Part shown: positions 1 to 7,891 of the stretch, piece after piece
Layout: every line of letters begins with the position of its first letter
Position numbering within the stretch: the first letter of the stretch is position 1
Assembly (NCBI GenBank): GCA_015709675.1
Contig: CP054182.1
Location: 3,575,448-3,639,447, forward strand
From: Ignavibacteriales bacterium
GTDB lineage: Bacteria; Bacteroidota; Ignavibacteria; Ignavibacteriales; Ignavibacteriaceae
DNA: 64,000 nucleotides
Direction: 5' to 3'
Position numbers and translations under genes: made by a program
Notes under the pieces: generated by a model
What the model was told of the DNA's origin: nothing
Databases searched by the model: none
Seen by the model: only the letters and a program-made list of their open reading frames with translations

Positions 1-803
1 CCAAGATTCTGCTTAAGCAGTTTATGAAGTTTCGCGACCAGGGCCTGCATTACCGCTGCCAGCGCAATCGTTTCATCAACCCGCATCGGCACATCGCATA
101 CGCGGAACTCAAGCGTGCTGTAAAAAGGATGCATCCGTATATCCCACCAGATTTTTTTAGCGTTATCTATACAGCCGGTTTTAATCAGGAGGTTAATATA
201 ATTATCATATTCTGACACACTGCCAAAGTAATCCGGAATTCCGGTTCTCGGAAAGCGGTCAAATACTTTTGAGCGGTAAGACTTGAAGCCGGTATTTCTG
301 CCAAGCCAAAAAGGAGAGTTTGTTGAAAGAGCGAATATATGCGGCAGAAAGTAACGTGCAGCATTCATGATGTGAATCGCTGCGTCACGGTCATCAATAC
401 CCACATGCACATGAAGACCAAAGATGAGATTGGCACGCGCGACCTGCTGCATATCATCAACCACCTGCTTATAACGCGGATGTTCGGTTATGCGCTGATC
501 TTTCCAATGGGAGAACGGGTGCGTGCCGGCAGCAGCAATTCTCAGATTATTTTTTATTGCCAGTTTTGCAAGTTCGGTACGCAGTTTCACTACTTCCCTT
601 CTTGCCTCATCCACATTCATGCAGACTTCAGTTCCCATTTCAACTACGGACTGATGCATTTCCGGCTTAACCTGTTCCTTCAGTATCATCTTGCCGTCTT
701 CAAGAATCTGCTCAATGTGTGAACGCAATTCACGCGTTACCGGATCAACGATCTGAACCTCTTCTTCTATTCCGATAGAGAAAAGATTATCTTTCTCACT
801 CAT
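1..803 (-). CDS. YbdK-family carboxylate-amine ligase (GCS2), C-terminus beyond left edge
   Basis: The reverse strand reads open from ATG at 803 to the window edge (267 codons seen). The protein begins with the family signature IGIEEEVQIVDP (residues 10-21), has GLHVHVG at 129-135 and WWDIRMHPFYSTLEFRVCD near 219-237. These are hallmarks of the glutamate-cysteine ligase type 2 / YbdK group, which joins an amine to a carboxylate using ATP. Family members run about 360-380 residues, so roughly a quarter is missing. A purine-rich AGGAAAG lies about 10 bases before the ATG. It follows the ATP-grasp gene by 33 bases on the same strand, so the two are probably co-transcribed. The substrate is unknown; glutathione synthesis is only one option. 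Confidence 0.88.
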   Translation of the reverse strand, partial: MSEKDNLFSIGIEEEVQIVDPVTRELRSHIEQILEDGKMILKEQVKPEMHQSVVEMGTEVCMNVDEARREVVKLRTELAKLAIKNNLRIAAAGTHPFSHWKDQRITEHPRYKQVVDDMQQVARANLIFGLHVHVGIDDRDAAIHIMNAARYFLPHIFALSTNSPFWLGRNTGFKSYRSKVFDRFPRTGIPDYFGSVSEYDNYINLLIKTGCIDNAKKIWWDIRMHPFYSTLEFRVCDVPMRVDETIALAAVMQALVAKLHKLLKQNL

Positions 804-836
804 AAACCACTACTTTCCTGATGCTGATATATATTA

Positions 837-1778
837 CTACTTTACGCTTTTCTTAACAAACTCGCCCCAGGTGCAGTTATTCTGACCCGGTTTATGATTC
901 TGCGCGCGGCGTATTGCCATATTGGCGGCAGCTTCCACAATCCATTCAAAATTTTCTTCGCCGACTGAATTCACATCCGCATCCGGTGCCGGATTGCAAA
1001 AATCAATCGCGTAAGGAATCCCGTTCTTTACGGCAAGTTCTACCGTATTAAAATCATAACCGAGTGCCTTGTTCAGTTTCAGGACGTAGTCCTTAAGTGT
1101 ATCCAGCAGCTTTTTGGTTTTAGGCTGTGCATTGCGGACATATCTCAGATGATGCGGCTGTTTGGGGTCATACTGCATCAGGTGCACATCCTGACGGTCA
1201 ATGCAGTAGCAGCGGAAGTAATCCTCAAATACAATCTCTTCCTGAAGCATCATCACTAACTGGCCTGTTTCATTATACGCGGTGAAGAACTCGTCCTTGT
1301 TTTCAAGGCGATAAACATTCTTCCATCCTCCACCGGCGAATGGCTTAAAGAAAGCCGGGAACCCTACATAATTGAATATTCCTTCCCAATCCATCGGAAA
1401 GGCCAGATTACGGAATGAATTTGAATTAGTATCCGGCGGATGCTGATTGGAAGGCAGTATTACGGTTTTGGGAACCGGAACACCCACCTGCTCGGCAAGG
1501 GCATTATTAAAAAACTTATCATCAGCCGTCCACCAGAATGGGTTATTGATAACAGCAGTACCGGTAATTGCGGCATTCTTAAGCATTGCCCGGTAAAACG
1601 GCACATCCTGAGAAATTCTGTCTATTATAACATCATAGCCCTGAGGGGTGTATTGCATAACTTTGTCAATCTTGACAAATTCTGCAGTAATTCCATCAAC
1701 TTTCTTTGCATTGATACGTTCAACGAGCGCTGGCGGAAATGTGTTTTCCTGTCCAAACAAAATGCCGATTTTTTTCAT
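837..1778 (-). CDS. ATP-grasp domain ligase
   Basis: A 313-residue protein with an ATP-grasp layout: an N-terminal pre-ATP-grasp region (MKKIGILFGQE), a central segment with FPAFFKPFAGGGWKNVYRL (a lysine and glycine-rich loop of the nucleotide site), MLQEEIVFEDYFRCYCI, and a late metal-binding stretch GIPYAIDFCNPAPDADVN. It resembles RimK/D-Ala-D-Ala ligase-like enzymes of unknown substrate. GGAAG lies 5 bases before the ATG. It is the first gene of a two-gene unit with the YbdK-like ligase. ATP-grasp plus COG2170 pairs are known in predicted peptide or amide ligation systems; a role in making a small amide-linked metabolite is inference. Confidence 0.8.
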   Translation of the reverse strand: MKKIGILFGQENTFPPALVERINAKKVDGITAEFVKIDKVMQYTPQGYDVIIDRISQDVPFYRAMLKNAAITGTAVINNPFWWTADDKFFNNALAEQVGVPVPKTVILPSNQHPPDTNSNSFRNLAFPMDWEGIFNYVGFPAFFKPFAGGGWKNVYRLENKDEFFTAYNETGQLVMMLQEEIVFEDYFRCYCIDRQDVHLMQYDPKQPHHLRYVRNAQPKTKKLLDTLKDYVLKLNKALGYDFNTVELAVKNGIPYAIDFCNPAPDADVNSVGEENFEWIVEAAANMAIRRAQNHKPGQNNCTWGEFVKKSVK

Positions 1779-1884
1779 GGGACTTCCGGTTTAGTTAATT
1801 ACTGTGTACGCTGATTTATTTCGAAAAAGGAATGATTTACACGCTTTATCACACATTTTTCGGCCAAAAATTACTATTTTTAAG

Positions 1885-1892
1885 TACTTTTG
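1885..1892 (+). promoter_or_regulatory. possible Bacteroidetes-type -7 element upstream of the DUF6986 gene
   Basis: TACTTTTG fits the TAnnTTTG consensus used by Bacteroidetes sigma factors and lies in the 234-base divergent region between two genes. No convincing -33 box is visible, so this is a weak call. Confidence 0.25.
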
Positions 1893-2012
1893 GTAAAAAT
1901 GTTGAATCCGGCCTTCTCAATCCGGATTTTTCGTAAACTGAAAATAAATATACAAGTACATCAGGCTCTTTTGCAAGATTCATTTTTACGGGTTTCATGA
2001 GGTTAAATTTTT

Positions 2013-3341
2013 ATGAAAGATTCATTGCTCAATACAGAACATATTAATACAATTAATTCACTCGCTCTGGATGATGAGATAAAGCTCCGTTTCTCAGATA
2101 TCCGGTATCCGATACACACTTTTTACGGGGGAGCTAATCTCTTCAAAAGGGATTCGTTTGACAAAATTAAGCGGGTAGCTCAGGGTATTTTTAACGATTA
2201 CTGCGAGGAATCTGAAAAGTTTTATTCAATATTTAACAGGCCGGAAGCACCGGTAAGCAAAACTACTGCCGAGAAGGTCTATCATAAGATTCACAGAAAG
2301 ATCGAGGAAGAGCCGGTTGAGGATTACCGCATTGATTTTGAGGACGGTTACGGCTACCGCTCAGACGAGGAAGAAGATGAGCATGCTATCTCCGCTGCAA
2401 CTGAAACCGCTGAGATATTCAGGCATGGGGCGCTTCCTTCGATTTTTGGAATCAGAATTAAACCGATCGCTCCGGGTACCGCACAACGCGCGGTAAGGAC
2501 TTTGGAACTTTACCTGACAACATTACTGAAACTGACGGATAATAAACTTCCCGGCGCTTTTGTGGTTACTCTTCCAAAGGTTACCCGTCCTGAACAGCTT
2601 TCCGTGCTGAATGACATTCTTCACAAACTGGAGATGAGAAACCATCTGCCCAAAAACTCCATACTCACCGAAGTAATGATTGAAACACCCGAAGCCATTG
2701 CGGAAAAATATATGGCCAAAATCGTCCAGGTTGGCGGAAACCGGCTTCTCGGAGGACATCTCGGGGTTTACGATCTGAATTCTTCATTCGGAGTGAGTGC
2801 ATCATTCCAGGAAATGCAACATCCGAGTTGTGATTATGCCCGGGTCCTAATGAAAATCATTCTCGGCCGTTCTGGTATCCGTTGCGTTGACGGTGTTACC
2901 AACGTCATGCCTGTGGCGCCTCATAAGGCAACCCTCTCCGCTCCGCTTCCGGTTCACCTTCTTGAAGAAAATGTTGCAACTGTTACCGCCGGGTGGCAAA
3001 AAGCATACTCAGATATCCGCCATTCGCTGCGGATGGGATTCTATCAGGGGTGGGATCTGCATCCCGCGCAGATTATCTCGCGGCTCGCGGCGGTTTATAT
3101 TTTCTTCCTGAATGAGTACCCTCTTGCAGCCAAAAGGATAAAACAGTTTCTTAAAAACTCCGCCCTGCCCTCTGTTCACAAAGGAATATTTGATGACGCG
3201 GCATCCGGTTACGGCCTGCTCCTCTTTTTCAGGTATGGCTTTGAGTGCAAAGCTTTTGATGAAAATGATCTGGCCGGAGCAGGACTGACCAGGGAGAATC
3301 TTTACGCAAAGCACTTTTCAGACATCACTTCCTCACATTGA
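2013..3341 (+). CDS. DUF6986 family protein, HpcH/HpaI aldolase / citrate-lyase-like TIM barrel
   Basis: A 442-residue protein. Recognisable blocks are RYPIHTFYGGANLF (about 31-44), EEPVEDYRIDFEDGYGYRSDEEED (about 98-121), GAFVVTLPKVT (about 181-191), a VMIETPEAI block, GGHLGVYDLNSSFGVSASFQEMQHPSCDYAR and MGFYQGWDLHPAQ. The acidic and arginine residues in these blocks match the phosphoenolpyruvate/pyruvate-binding superfamily that contains citrate lyase beta and malate synthase. The family is best known from Actinobacteria. The gene is divergent from the ATP-grasp gene and stands alone. The actual reaction is not established; C-C bond cleavage or formation on a small acid is the inference from fold. 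Confidence 0.72.
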   Translation: MKDSLLNTEHINTINSLALDDEIKLRFSDIRYPIHTFYGGANLFKRDSFDKIKRVAQGIFNDYCEESEKFYSIFNRPEAPVSKTTAEKVYHKIHRKIEEEPVEDYRIDFEDGYGYRSDEEEDEHAISAATETAEIFRHGALPSIFGIRIKPIAPGTAQRAVRTLELYLTTLLKLTDNKLPGAFVVTLPKVTRPEQLSVLNDILHKLEMRNHLPKNSILTEVMIETPEAIAEKYMAKIVQVGGNRLLGGHLGVYDLNSSFGVSASFQEMQHPSCDYARVLMKIILGRSGIRCVDGVTNVMPVAPHKATLSAPLPVHLLEENVATVTAGWQKAYSDIRHSLRMGFYQGWDLHPAQIISRLAAVYIFFLNEYPLAAKRIKQFLKNSALPSVHKGIFDDAASGYGLLLFFRYGFECKAFDENDLAGAGLTRENLYAKHFSDITSSH

Positions 3342-3582
3342 GCGAAGACCCTGGTGGTTTTAGGTTAGTGCTCCGGCTGAGGGATGAATTATCAATTTTA
3401 ACCGCGAAGAAGTTTTTTTGCGGGTTCAGGCAGGTTTCTCTTACGGCGAATCTGCTATATTAGTTTTAGAAGAATATTAATTTTTCAGTGATAAACAATT
3501 TTTCAAATACCAGACGGTACGGCAGTTTCCGGCCAGGAGAATAATACATGACCTGCACCAGAAATATGAGGAACAGCCAGAA

Positions 3583-4062
3583 ATGATGCAGGGTGAAATA
3601 AAATTTGTCCTCATGTTCCGGCTTGATCAGCATCTTTTCGGTTTTAATATCGAGGATACCATCCGTGTTATCCGGGCTGTCGAGATAAAGAGTTTTCCTA
3701 CCGACAATCAGCTCATTCAGGGTGTGATTATCGTGGAGGAAGAAATCATTCCTGTGTTCAACCTGAGGAAAAAACTGATGCTCCCGGTCAGGGACCTTTC
3801 CCCCGATGACTTTATTATTCTTTTCCGGCTGCACAACGGCAAGGGAGCTGTAGTGGTGGATTACGTCAGTGGTGCGGAGTATGTTTTTAGAGATGAAAAC
3901 ACCGGTAATTTGCGTGATACCGATGAAATGATTCTATTTAAGTCTCTTTCCATGCAGGATGAAAATCTGATGTTCATCCCTGAACCGTCAAAATTCATGC
4001 ACAGTTCTGATTATATCAACCTCCTTTCAGAGTTAAAATTTTTCAAAGAGGGAAACGGGTAA
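3583..4062 (+). CDS. cheW: CheW-like coupling protein (first copy)
   Basis: A 159-residue single-domain CheW-type protein: FRLDQHLFGFNIEDTIRVIRA at the start and GVIIVEEEIIPVFNLRKKLMLP match the two beta-barrel halves that dock CheA to receptors. It opens a seven-gene chemosensory cluster and its stop codon touches the next start (TAA then TTG). By position and size it corresponds to WspB in Wsp-type systems. Two ATGs are adjacent at the start; GAGGAAC lies 9 bases upstream. Confidence 0.88.
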   Translation: MMQGEIKFVLMFRLDQHLFGFNIEDTIRVIRAVEIKSFPTDNQLIQGVIIVEEEIIPVFNLRKKLMLPVRDLSPDDFIILFRLHNGKGAVVVDYVSGAEYVFRDENTGNLRDTDEMILFKSLSMQDENLMFIPEPSKFMHSSDYINLLSELKFFKEGNG

Positions 4063-5622
4063 TTGCAGATTATCAGCGAAGAACGCTTCCCGCGAATAAA
4101 GAATTATCTCCACAGAAATCTCGGGCTCTACTATCCGGATGACAGGAAGCAGGACCTCGAACGCGCGATGATCAGCGTCTATATTGAAGCAGGCTTTGAT
4201 AATGTTAATGACTTCATTGATAGTCTGAAAGATCATGAGGAATCACCTGAGACTATTATGCTTCTTGCAAAATATCTCACCATTGGTGAGACCTACTTTT
4301 TCAGAGAGCCAAAGGTATTTAATTTTCTGAGAGATACAGTCATTCCCGGTATTATCGCTAAAAAGAAAAGCGGGCGCAAACAGCTCCGGATCTGGAGTGC
4401 CGGCTGCTGCACCGGTGAGGAGGCCTATTCAGTGGCTATTCTGCTTCATGAAACTGTACCCGACCTTCCCTCCTGGAATGTCACCATCCTCGGTACTGAC
4501 ATTAATCCGGAATTTCTTATGAAAGCAGCAACTGCCACGTACCGCGCATGGTCATTCCGGAATGAACACAGCGAAATAATGAAGAAATATTTTACCAAGA
4601 ATGAACGGGGGGAGTTTAAGGTCTCCCCTTCAATCAGGAGCTTTGTTCAGTGGAATACCCTCAATCTTATTGCAGATCAGTTCCCTTCAAATCTCAATAA
4701 TACCGACAGGATGGACATAATCTTCTGCCGTAATGTGCTGATATACTTTAGCGATGAGGGAAGGCAGAAAATTATATCAAAGTTTTATGACTCACTGAAC
4801 GAGGGAGGATATCTTATCCTCAGTCTTACAGAAGTAGCACATCAGCCTGACAGGCGGTTTCAGCAGATTCGCGGTGATGATGTTATCATTTTCAGAAAAG
4901 GAAGCGGGGATATCTCTGCTTCTGCCTCCGAGACACCGGGTGTAACATCCATATCTGAGTATATAAAAAAAGAAATTCCTTCGGCTGTAACAGAAGAAGA
5001 ACAGCTTACCGTAACCGTCCTTAAAAAAAATGCCGGAATGTATCCCGGAATCCAACCTCAGGAACTGCAGCAAAAACGGCCGCGGCTGCTCGATTTTTAT
5101 ATCCTGGAACAGTCATTTCTGAAAGCGGATTTTAACGGTGTGATATCTAAAACCGAAGAGCATGAATTAAATTCCGATCTCCTCTCCCCCTATACTTCAG
5201 AGGAGAAGGAAAGGATATTTATCTATTACAGTAAATCACTTGCAAATACCGGAAGTCTTGCAAAAGCAAAAGAAACAGCCGCTAAGGGAGCAGATTTGCT
5301 TCCGGAAAGTTTCCGCCTGAATTATCTTGCAGGGCATCTCCTGGCATCTTCAGGTTTGCCCAGAGAGGCATTTACCTATTATACAAAGGCGCTTTTCTTA
5401 TCCCCCGGATATCCGGCGGCGCTTTTCGGGCTGGCATCCGTTTACCGGCAGCTTGGTGAAAATGATGAATATATAAGCCAGCTGAACAAACTTCTGAAGA
5501 TAGCTTCAAATATCCCTTCGGAGAGGACCATAGAAGAAATGGACGGCATTAATGCTTCCGGTTTAGTCCGGCTTATTACTTCAATCCTTCAGTCTCAGAG
5601 AGCAAATGAATTCACCAGATAA
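4063..5622 (+). CDS. cheR: CheR-type methyltransferase with C-terminal TPR region
   Basis: A 519-residue protein starting at TTG directly after the cheW stop; the reading frame and conserved N-terminus favour this start. Residues about 1-270 are CheR: the SAM-binding motif WSAGCCTGEEAYS (near 111-123), ILGTDIN (second acidic site) and FCRNVLIYFS. It methylates receptor glutamates using S-adenosylmethionine. After a low-complexity linker (about 280-350), residues 380-475 contain TPR helices (SFRLNYLAGHLLASSG, YYTKALFLSPGYPAALFGLASVYRQLG). A CheR-TPR fusion is the WspC architecture. It overlaps the next gene by 17 bases, which suggests translational coupling. Confidence 0.9.
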   Translation: MQIISEERFPRIKNYLHRNLGLYYPDDRKQDLERAMISVYIEAGFDNVNDFIDSLKDHEESPETIMLLAKYLTIGETYFFREPKVFNFLRDTVIPGIIAKKKSGRKQLRIWSAGCCTGEEAYSVAILLHETVPDLPSWNVTILGTDINPEFLMKAATATYRAWSFRNEHSEIMKKYFTKNERGEFKVSPSIRSFVQWNTLNLIADQFPSNLNNTDRMDIIFCRNVLIYFSDEGRQKIISKFYDSLNEGGYLILSLTEVAHQPDRRFQQIRGDDVIIFRKGSGDISASASETPGVTSISEYIKKEIPSAVTEEEQLTVTVLKKNAGMYPGIQPQELQQKRPRLLDFYILEQSFLKADFNGVISKTEEHELNSDLLSPYTSEEKERIFIYYSKSLANTGSLAKAKETAAKGADLLPESFRLNYLAGHLLASSGLPREAFTYYTKALFLSPGYPAALFGLASVYRQLGENDEYISQLNKLLKIASNIPSERTIEEMDGINASGLVRLITSILQSQRANEFTR

Positions 5623-6124
5623 AAACAAACAGATACTCAGAGACCGCGCCCGGGCTATCGCTCAAAAACCTCCTGTACAGGAAAAAGGGGAAACCCTTAC
5701 CGTTCTTGAGTTTGTGCTTTCTTACGAAACCTACGCAATTGAAACCGCGTATATTCGTGAGGTTGTGCCGCTTAGAGAGATCATCCCGCTGCCGGGACTT
5801 CCTGATTTTGTTCTCGGGCTTATTAATATCAGAGGAGAGATTCTCTCCATCCTCGATATTAAAAAATTCTTCCAGCTTCCGGGGCAGCAGTTAAGCGATC
5901 TCAATAAAGTAATGATACTTACCAACGGCAGGCTTACCTTCGGAGTGCTTGCTGATAAAGTAAACGGCATTAAGGAAGTGGAGATGAACGATATCTTCAA
6001 CACGGTTATAAACTTCCGTGATAAACGCGACGAGTATCTTCACGGCATCACTTCATCAAGAATTATACTTCTTGACGGCAAGAAATTATTTAACGATAAA
6101 AAAATTATTATACATCAGGATTAG
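5606..6124 (+). CDS. cheW: CheW-like coupling protein (second copy)
   Basis: A 172-residue CheW with a 30-residue charged N-terminal tail. Core motifs are EFVLSYETYAIETAYIREVVPL, PGLPDFVLGLINIRGEILSILDIKKFF and VLADKVNGIKEV, close to canonical CheW. It overlaps the 3' end of cheR. Carrying two distinct CheW proteins on either side of CheR-TPR is the WspB-WspC-WspD order. This copy is more canonical than the first and is the likelier receptor-CheA coupler. Confidence 0.9.
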   Translation: MNSPDKNKQILRDRARAIAQKPPVQEKGETLTVLEFVLSYETYAIETAYIREVVPLREIIPLPGLPDFVLGLINIRGEILSILDIKKFFQLPGQQLSDLNKVMILTNGRLTFGVLADKVNGIKEVEMNDIFNTVINFRDKRDEYLHGITSSRIILLDGKKLFNDKKIIIHQD

Positions 6125-6141
6125 AAAACCAGAGGACTGAT

Positions 6142-7890
6142 ATGAACTTCTTTGTAAATCTTTCCATCAAATATAAACTGCTTCTGCAGATCTCGATTAT
6201 CACCTTTACAGTGATAGTACTCTTCCTTTTCTCAAAAGCAAATTTTGAGACAGTGGAGCAGAATCAGTCAGTTATAGCTGATAAATATTCAAAAGCGCTT
6301 TTTAACCTTGAGTTTCTGAAGGATAATATCCATAAGATTAAAGATGAAACTGCTTCTTACATTCTCTTCAGACAGGGGCTAGCTCAGGCTGATCTTGATA
6401 AGAGTCTGTTTGAGGCCATGAACAGTGTTGAATCGCATCAGGCAGAGCTTGAACGGCTGCTCGGTGATGAAGCGCGCTATCAGTATAATCTTAATCAGCT
6501 GCAGGAAGATACAAGGCAGTACTTTGCACTGACCCGCAAACAGATTGACAGCATGAAAATCAATCCTCGCATAAACGTGCTTTATACAGAAGCCGGCAGC
6601 TTTATGATTCAGGATATCCTGGTAGGCACAAAAAAGCTGAGTGATAATCTTAAATCTGATATAGACAACCTCCTCAGGAAATCAGCAAATGATATATTCA
6701 AGGGAGTTGTAACGTTTTGGGTTCTATTAGGCGTAACTATTATCGTCAGTATTCTTATCTTCTTTCAGTCAATCGGCATGATAACCGCGCCGCTAAAAAG
6801 AATCGCTGATGTATCTAACAGCATAGCAGACGGTGATTTAAATATTGAAATCCCTGAAGAAAAACGTGAAGATGAAATCGGTCTGCTGGTGGGTTCATAT
6901 AAAAGAATGATACAGTCACTCCGCGATGTATCTTCTTTCGCGGCTAATATCGCGGCTGGTGATCTTTCAAAAAATCTCACTCCCCGTTCAGCCAATGATG
7001 AGATGATAAACTCGCTGAATAAAATGAGTACCGCATTGAGAAGTATTATCGGCGGTACACAGGAAGGCATTAAAGTGCTTTCAACCACTTCCGGACAGAT
7101 ATTCAGCGGAACTGCACAGCTTGCCACAAGCTCAAATGAGACAGCAACCGCGATTACAGAAACAACCGCAACCATTGAAGAAGTGAAAAAGACCTCTGAA
7201 ATTTCAAGCCGTAAAAGCCGTGAGGTATCCGTTGTGGCACAGCAGGCAACTGAGATTTCTGAAAAAGGAATGATGGCAACGGAGAATACCATTGACGGAA
7301 TTCACCGCATTGGCGGACAGATGAAAACAATTGGTCTCAGTATTGACCGCCTCACCGAGCAGAGCAAGGCAATTGGAGAAATTATTGCAACCGTGAATGA
7401 TCTTGCAGAGCAGTCCAATCTGTTAGCGGTAAATGCATCCATTGAAGCTGCAAGAGCAGGTGAACAGGGTAAAATCTTCGTCGTTGTTGCGCAAGAAATT
7501 AAATCACTTTCAGAACAGTCCAAGCAGGCGACAGCTCAGGTGAAGACGGTTCTCAATGATGTGCAGAGCGCTATTCAGGCATCCGTAATCGCTACCGGCG
7601 AAGGTGAAAAAATCGTTTCAGAGGCTGTTCAGCTTTCCGCCGAAGCACAAAAAGCAATCGCAAAACTTGCGGAGACTATAAACGTCTTTAATGATGCCGC
7701 ACTGCAAACCTCCGTTGCAAGTCAGGAGCAATTTGTGGGCATGGATCAGGTAGCTATTGCTATGGAAAACATTAAATCTGCTTCAATTCAGAATGTCAGG
7801 ACAACAAAAGAACTTGAAGAGGCGGCCAAAAGTCTTCTCTCTCTGGCAGGTAAACTTTCAGATATTAACGCTGTGTTTACGGTAAGATAA
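6142..7890 (+). CDS. Membrane methyl-accepting chemotaxis receptor (WspA-like)
   Basis: A 582-residue receptor. Membrane segments are at about 12-31 and 188-209, framing a ~155-residue helical periplasmic sensor rich in heptads (four-helix-bundle type, ligand unknown). A HAMP domain follows (about 211-263), with a possible second HAMP-like unit at 264-310, and then the signalling hairpin. The tip reads NDLAEQSNLLAVNASIEAARAGEQGK (419-444), the variant of the IAxQTNLLALNAAIEAARAGE motif seen in WspA-class receptors. AGAGGA precedes the ATG. No C-terminal NWETF-like tether is present. It sits immediately before cheA. Confidence 0.92.
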   Translation: MNFFVNLSIKYKLLLQISIITFTVIVLFLFSKANFETVEQNQSVIADKYSKALFNLEFLKDNIHKIKDETASYILFRQGLAQADLDKSLFEAMNSVESHQAELERLLGDEARYQYNLNQLQEDTRQYFALTRKQIDSMKINPRINVLYTEAGSFMIQDILVGTKKLSDNLKSDIDNLLRKSANDIFKGVVTFWVLLGVTIIVSILIFFQSIGMITAPLKRIADVSNSIADGDLNIEIPEEKREDEIGLLVGSYKRMIQSLRDVSSFAANIAAGDLSKNLTPRSANDEMINSLNKMSTALRSIIGGTQEGIKVLSTTSGQIFSGTAQLATSSNETATAITETTATIEEVKKTSEISSRKSREVSVVAQQATEISEKGMMATENTIDGIHRIGGQMKTIGLSIDRLTEQSKAIGEIIATVNDLAEQSNLLAVNASIEAARAGEQGKIFVVVAQEIKSLSEQSKQATAQVKTVLNDVQSAIQASVIATGEGEKIVSEAVQLSAEAQKAIAKLAETINVFNDAALQTSVASQEQFVGMDQVAIAMENIKSASIQNVRTTKELEEAAKSLLSLAGKLSDINAVFTVR

Positions 7891-7891
7891 A

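Noticed and set aside
339-722. 127-residue rightward open frame near the left edge
   Set aside because: Antisense to the YbdK-family ligase, whose motifs are clear on the other strand.
6765-7292. 175-residue leftward open frame inside the receptor gene
   Set aside because: Antisense shadow of a strongly supported receptor coding region.
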